Assembly (NCBI RefSeq): GCF_029338175.1
Contig: NZ_CP119862.1
Location: forward strand, 3,534,001 to 3,598,000
Length of the DNA stretch: 64,000 bases
DNA from: Citrobacter enshiensis
Lineage (GTDB): Bacteria > Pseudomonadota > Gammaproteobacteria > Enterobacterales > Enterobacteriaceae
Direction of reading: 5' to 3'
Shown here in pieces: positions 63,261 to 64,000 of this stretch. The translations under genes and the position numbers were made by a program. The number at the start of each line of letters is the position of its first letter. The first letter of the stretch is position 1. Under the pieces are notes generated by a model. It did no database searches and was not told where the DNA came from. It saw only the letters and a program-made list of their open reading frames with translations.

Positions 63261-64000
63261 TTACTGCTGCTGTTCCAGCGCATCACCCACTTTAATTTTC
63301 GCCGCTTTACGCAGGTTACTCATCAGTGCTTCAAAGACAATTTGAGCGTTATTCTGGGTGATCCCCTGAACCATCGCTTTTTTCTGTTCTTCCGGCATTG
63401 AGCCCGCTTTCACGGCATCCAGCGCCAGCAGAACCACGTTGCCCTGCATGTCATTGGCAACACCGTAGACGGGCTTATCTTTCGCTGGCAGGCTCAGACC
63501 AAACGCGGCCTGACTTACCGGATCCTGACCCGTACGGCTCAGCGTTTTAGACTCACCAAAGCTCAGACCAGCTGCTTTCATCGCCTCATCGCCTTTACCG
63601 GCTTTCAGCTCAACCAGCAGTTTGTCCGCATCCAGTTTTGCCTGTTGTACCGCTTTGTTGTGCTTAACCAGCGCAGTTACCTGTTCCTTCACCTCAGCCA
63701 GCGGTTTAACCGCTTCTGCTTTGTGCTCGGCAACACGCAGTATAAAGGCACGATCGCCATCAACAGTGATGATGTCGGAGTTGTTACCCGGCGTACCGTT
63801 CTGCCCCACCAGGCCACCATTAAAGATCGCATCAGAAACCGGTTTGAAATTCAGTTCTTCCGGCAAGCTGTCGCGGTTGAACCAGCCTGTCTCAACGGCT
63901 TTCATGCCAGCGGCCTGTTCTGCGCCAGCCAGAGATTCGTTGTCATTGCTCGCCGCGTCGCTCACTTTCTGCTGCAACGCATAGTACGCATCCAACGCTT
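63261..64000 (-). CDS. ppiD: Periplasmic folding chaperone PpiD (partial, C-terminal part)
   Basis: About 246 C-terminal residues of the roughly 623-residue membrane-anchored chaperone; the N-terminus, membrane anchor and parvulin domain lie beyond the window. Seen: SLAGAEQAAGMKAVETGWFNRDSLPEELNF, then helical segments, ending RKAAKIKVGDALEQQQ. In E. coli it associates with SecYEG and assists emerging proteins. Its promoter is outside the window. Confidence 0.95.
   Translation of the reverse strand, partial: ALDAYYALQQKVSDAASNDNESLAGAEQAAGMKAVETGWFNRDSLPEELNFKPVSDAIFNGGLVGQNGTPGNNSDIITVDGDRAFILRVAEHKAEAVKPLAEVKEQVTALVKHNKAVQQAKLDADKLLVELKAGKGDEAMKAAGLSFGESKTLSRTGQDPVSQAAFGLSLPAKDKPVYGVANDMQGNVVLLALDAVKAGSMPEEQKKAMVQGITQNNAQIVFEALMSNLRKAAKIKVGDALEQQQ

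Overview
The window is enterobacterial chromosome. Gene order and near-identical proteins place it in the Escherichia-Salmonella-Citrobacter group, and Citrobacter is my best guess. It corresponds to the E. coli segment from ppiD to fetA, read in reverse. Genes are densely packed and intergenic gaps carry REP-type palindromes. There are no rRNA or tRNA genes, insertion sequences, phage genes or CRISPR arrays.

Region by region. 1-8.9 kb: fetA (cut by the window edge), qmcA-ybbJ, a pair of exported proteins of unknown function, then copper homeostasis (cueR, copA) and ybaP. The chiX small RNA lies antisense just after ybaP. 9-20 kb: ybaK, an extra AraC-type regulator set between near-copies of the ybaK 3' end, ushA, fsr, ybaL, gsk, aes, hemH, adk. 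20-26.3 kb: an accessory metabolic island between adk and htpG, which are adjacent in E. coli K-12. It holds a glycyl-radical enzyme with its activase on one strand, and a fructose-type PTS permease with a GntR/UTRA repressor on the other. The shared intergenic region carries paired palindromic operators and FNR-like boxes. 26.3-37.5 kb: htpG, recR-ybaB-dnaX, apt, ybaN, priC-ybaM, mscK, acrR. 37.6-49.4 kb: acrAB, tomB-hha, maa, ylaC, the zinc-independent ribosomal protein pair rpmE2-rpmJ2 behind a Zur-like box, pdeB, ybaA, a YczE-like membrane protein with a divergent MocR regulator, and the 4.5S RNA gene ffs. 49.5-64 kb: atl, ybaY, tesB, glnK-amtB behind a sigma-54 promoter, mdlAB, decR with divergent cdsH, cof, ybaE, queC, fadM, ybaV and the C-terminal part of ppiD.

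Most genes are conserved housekeeping, stress or transport functions. The parts that differ from E. coli K-12 are: the pair at 2.1-5.0 kb; the AraC gene at 9.7 kb; the glycyl-radical/PTS island; rpmE2-rpmJ2 in this position; the yczE/MocR pair; and cdsH. The glycyl-radical island is the strongest candidate for an incompletely described system. It probably imports and phosphorylates a sugar-like compound and opens or cleaves it by radical chemistry without oxygen.

Two programmed frameshift signals are visible, in copA (making a 70-residue copper chaperone) and in dnaX (making the gamma subunit). Coordinates of starts were chosen by ribosome-binding sites and by agreement with E. coli proteins recalled from memory. 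No database search was run.
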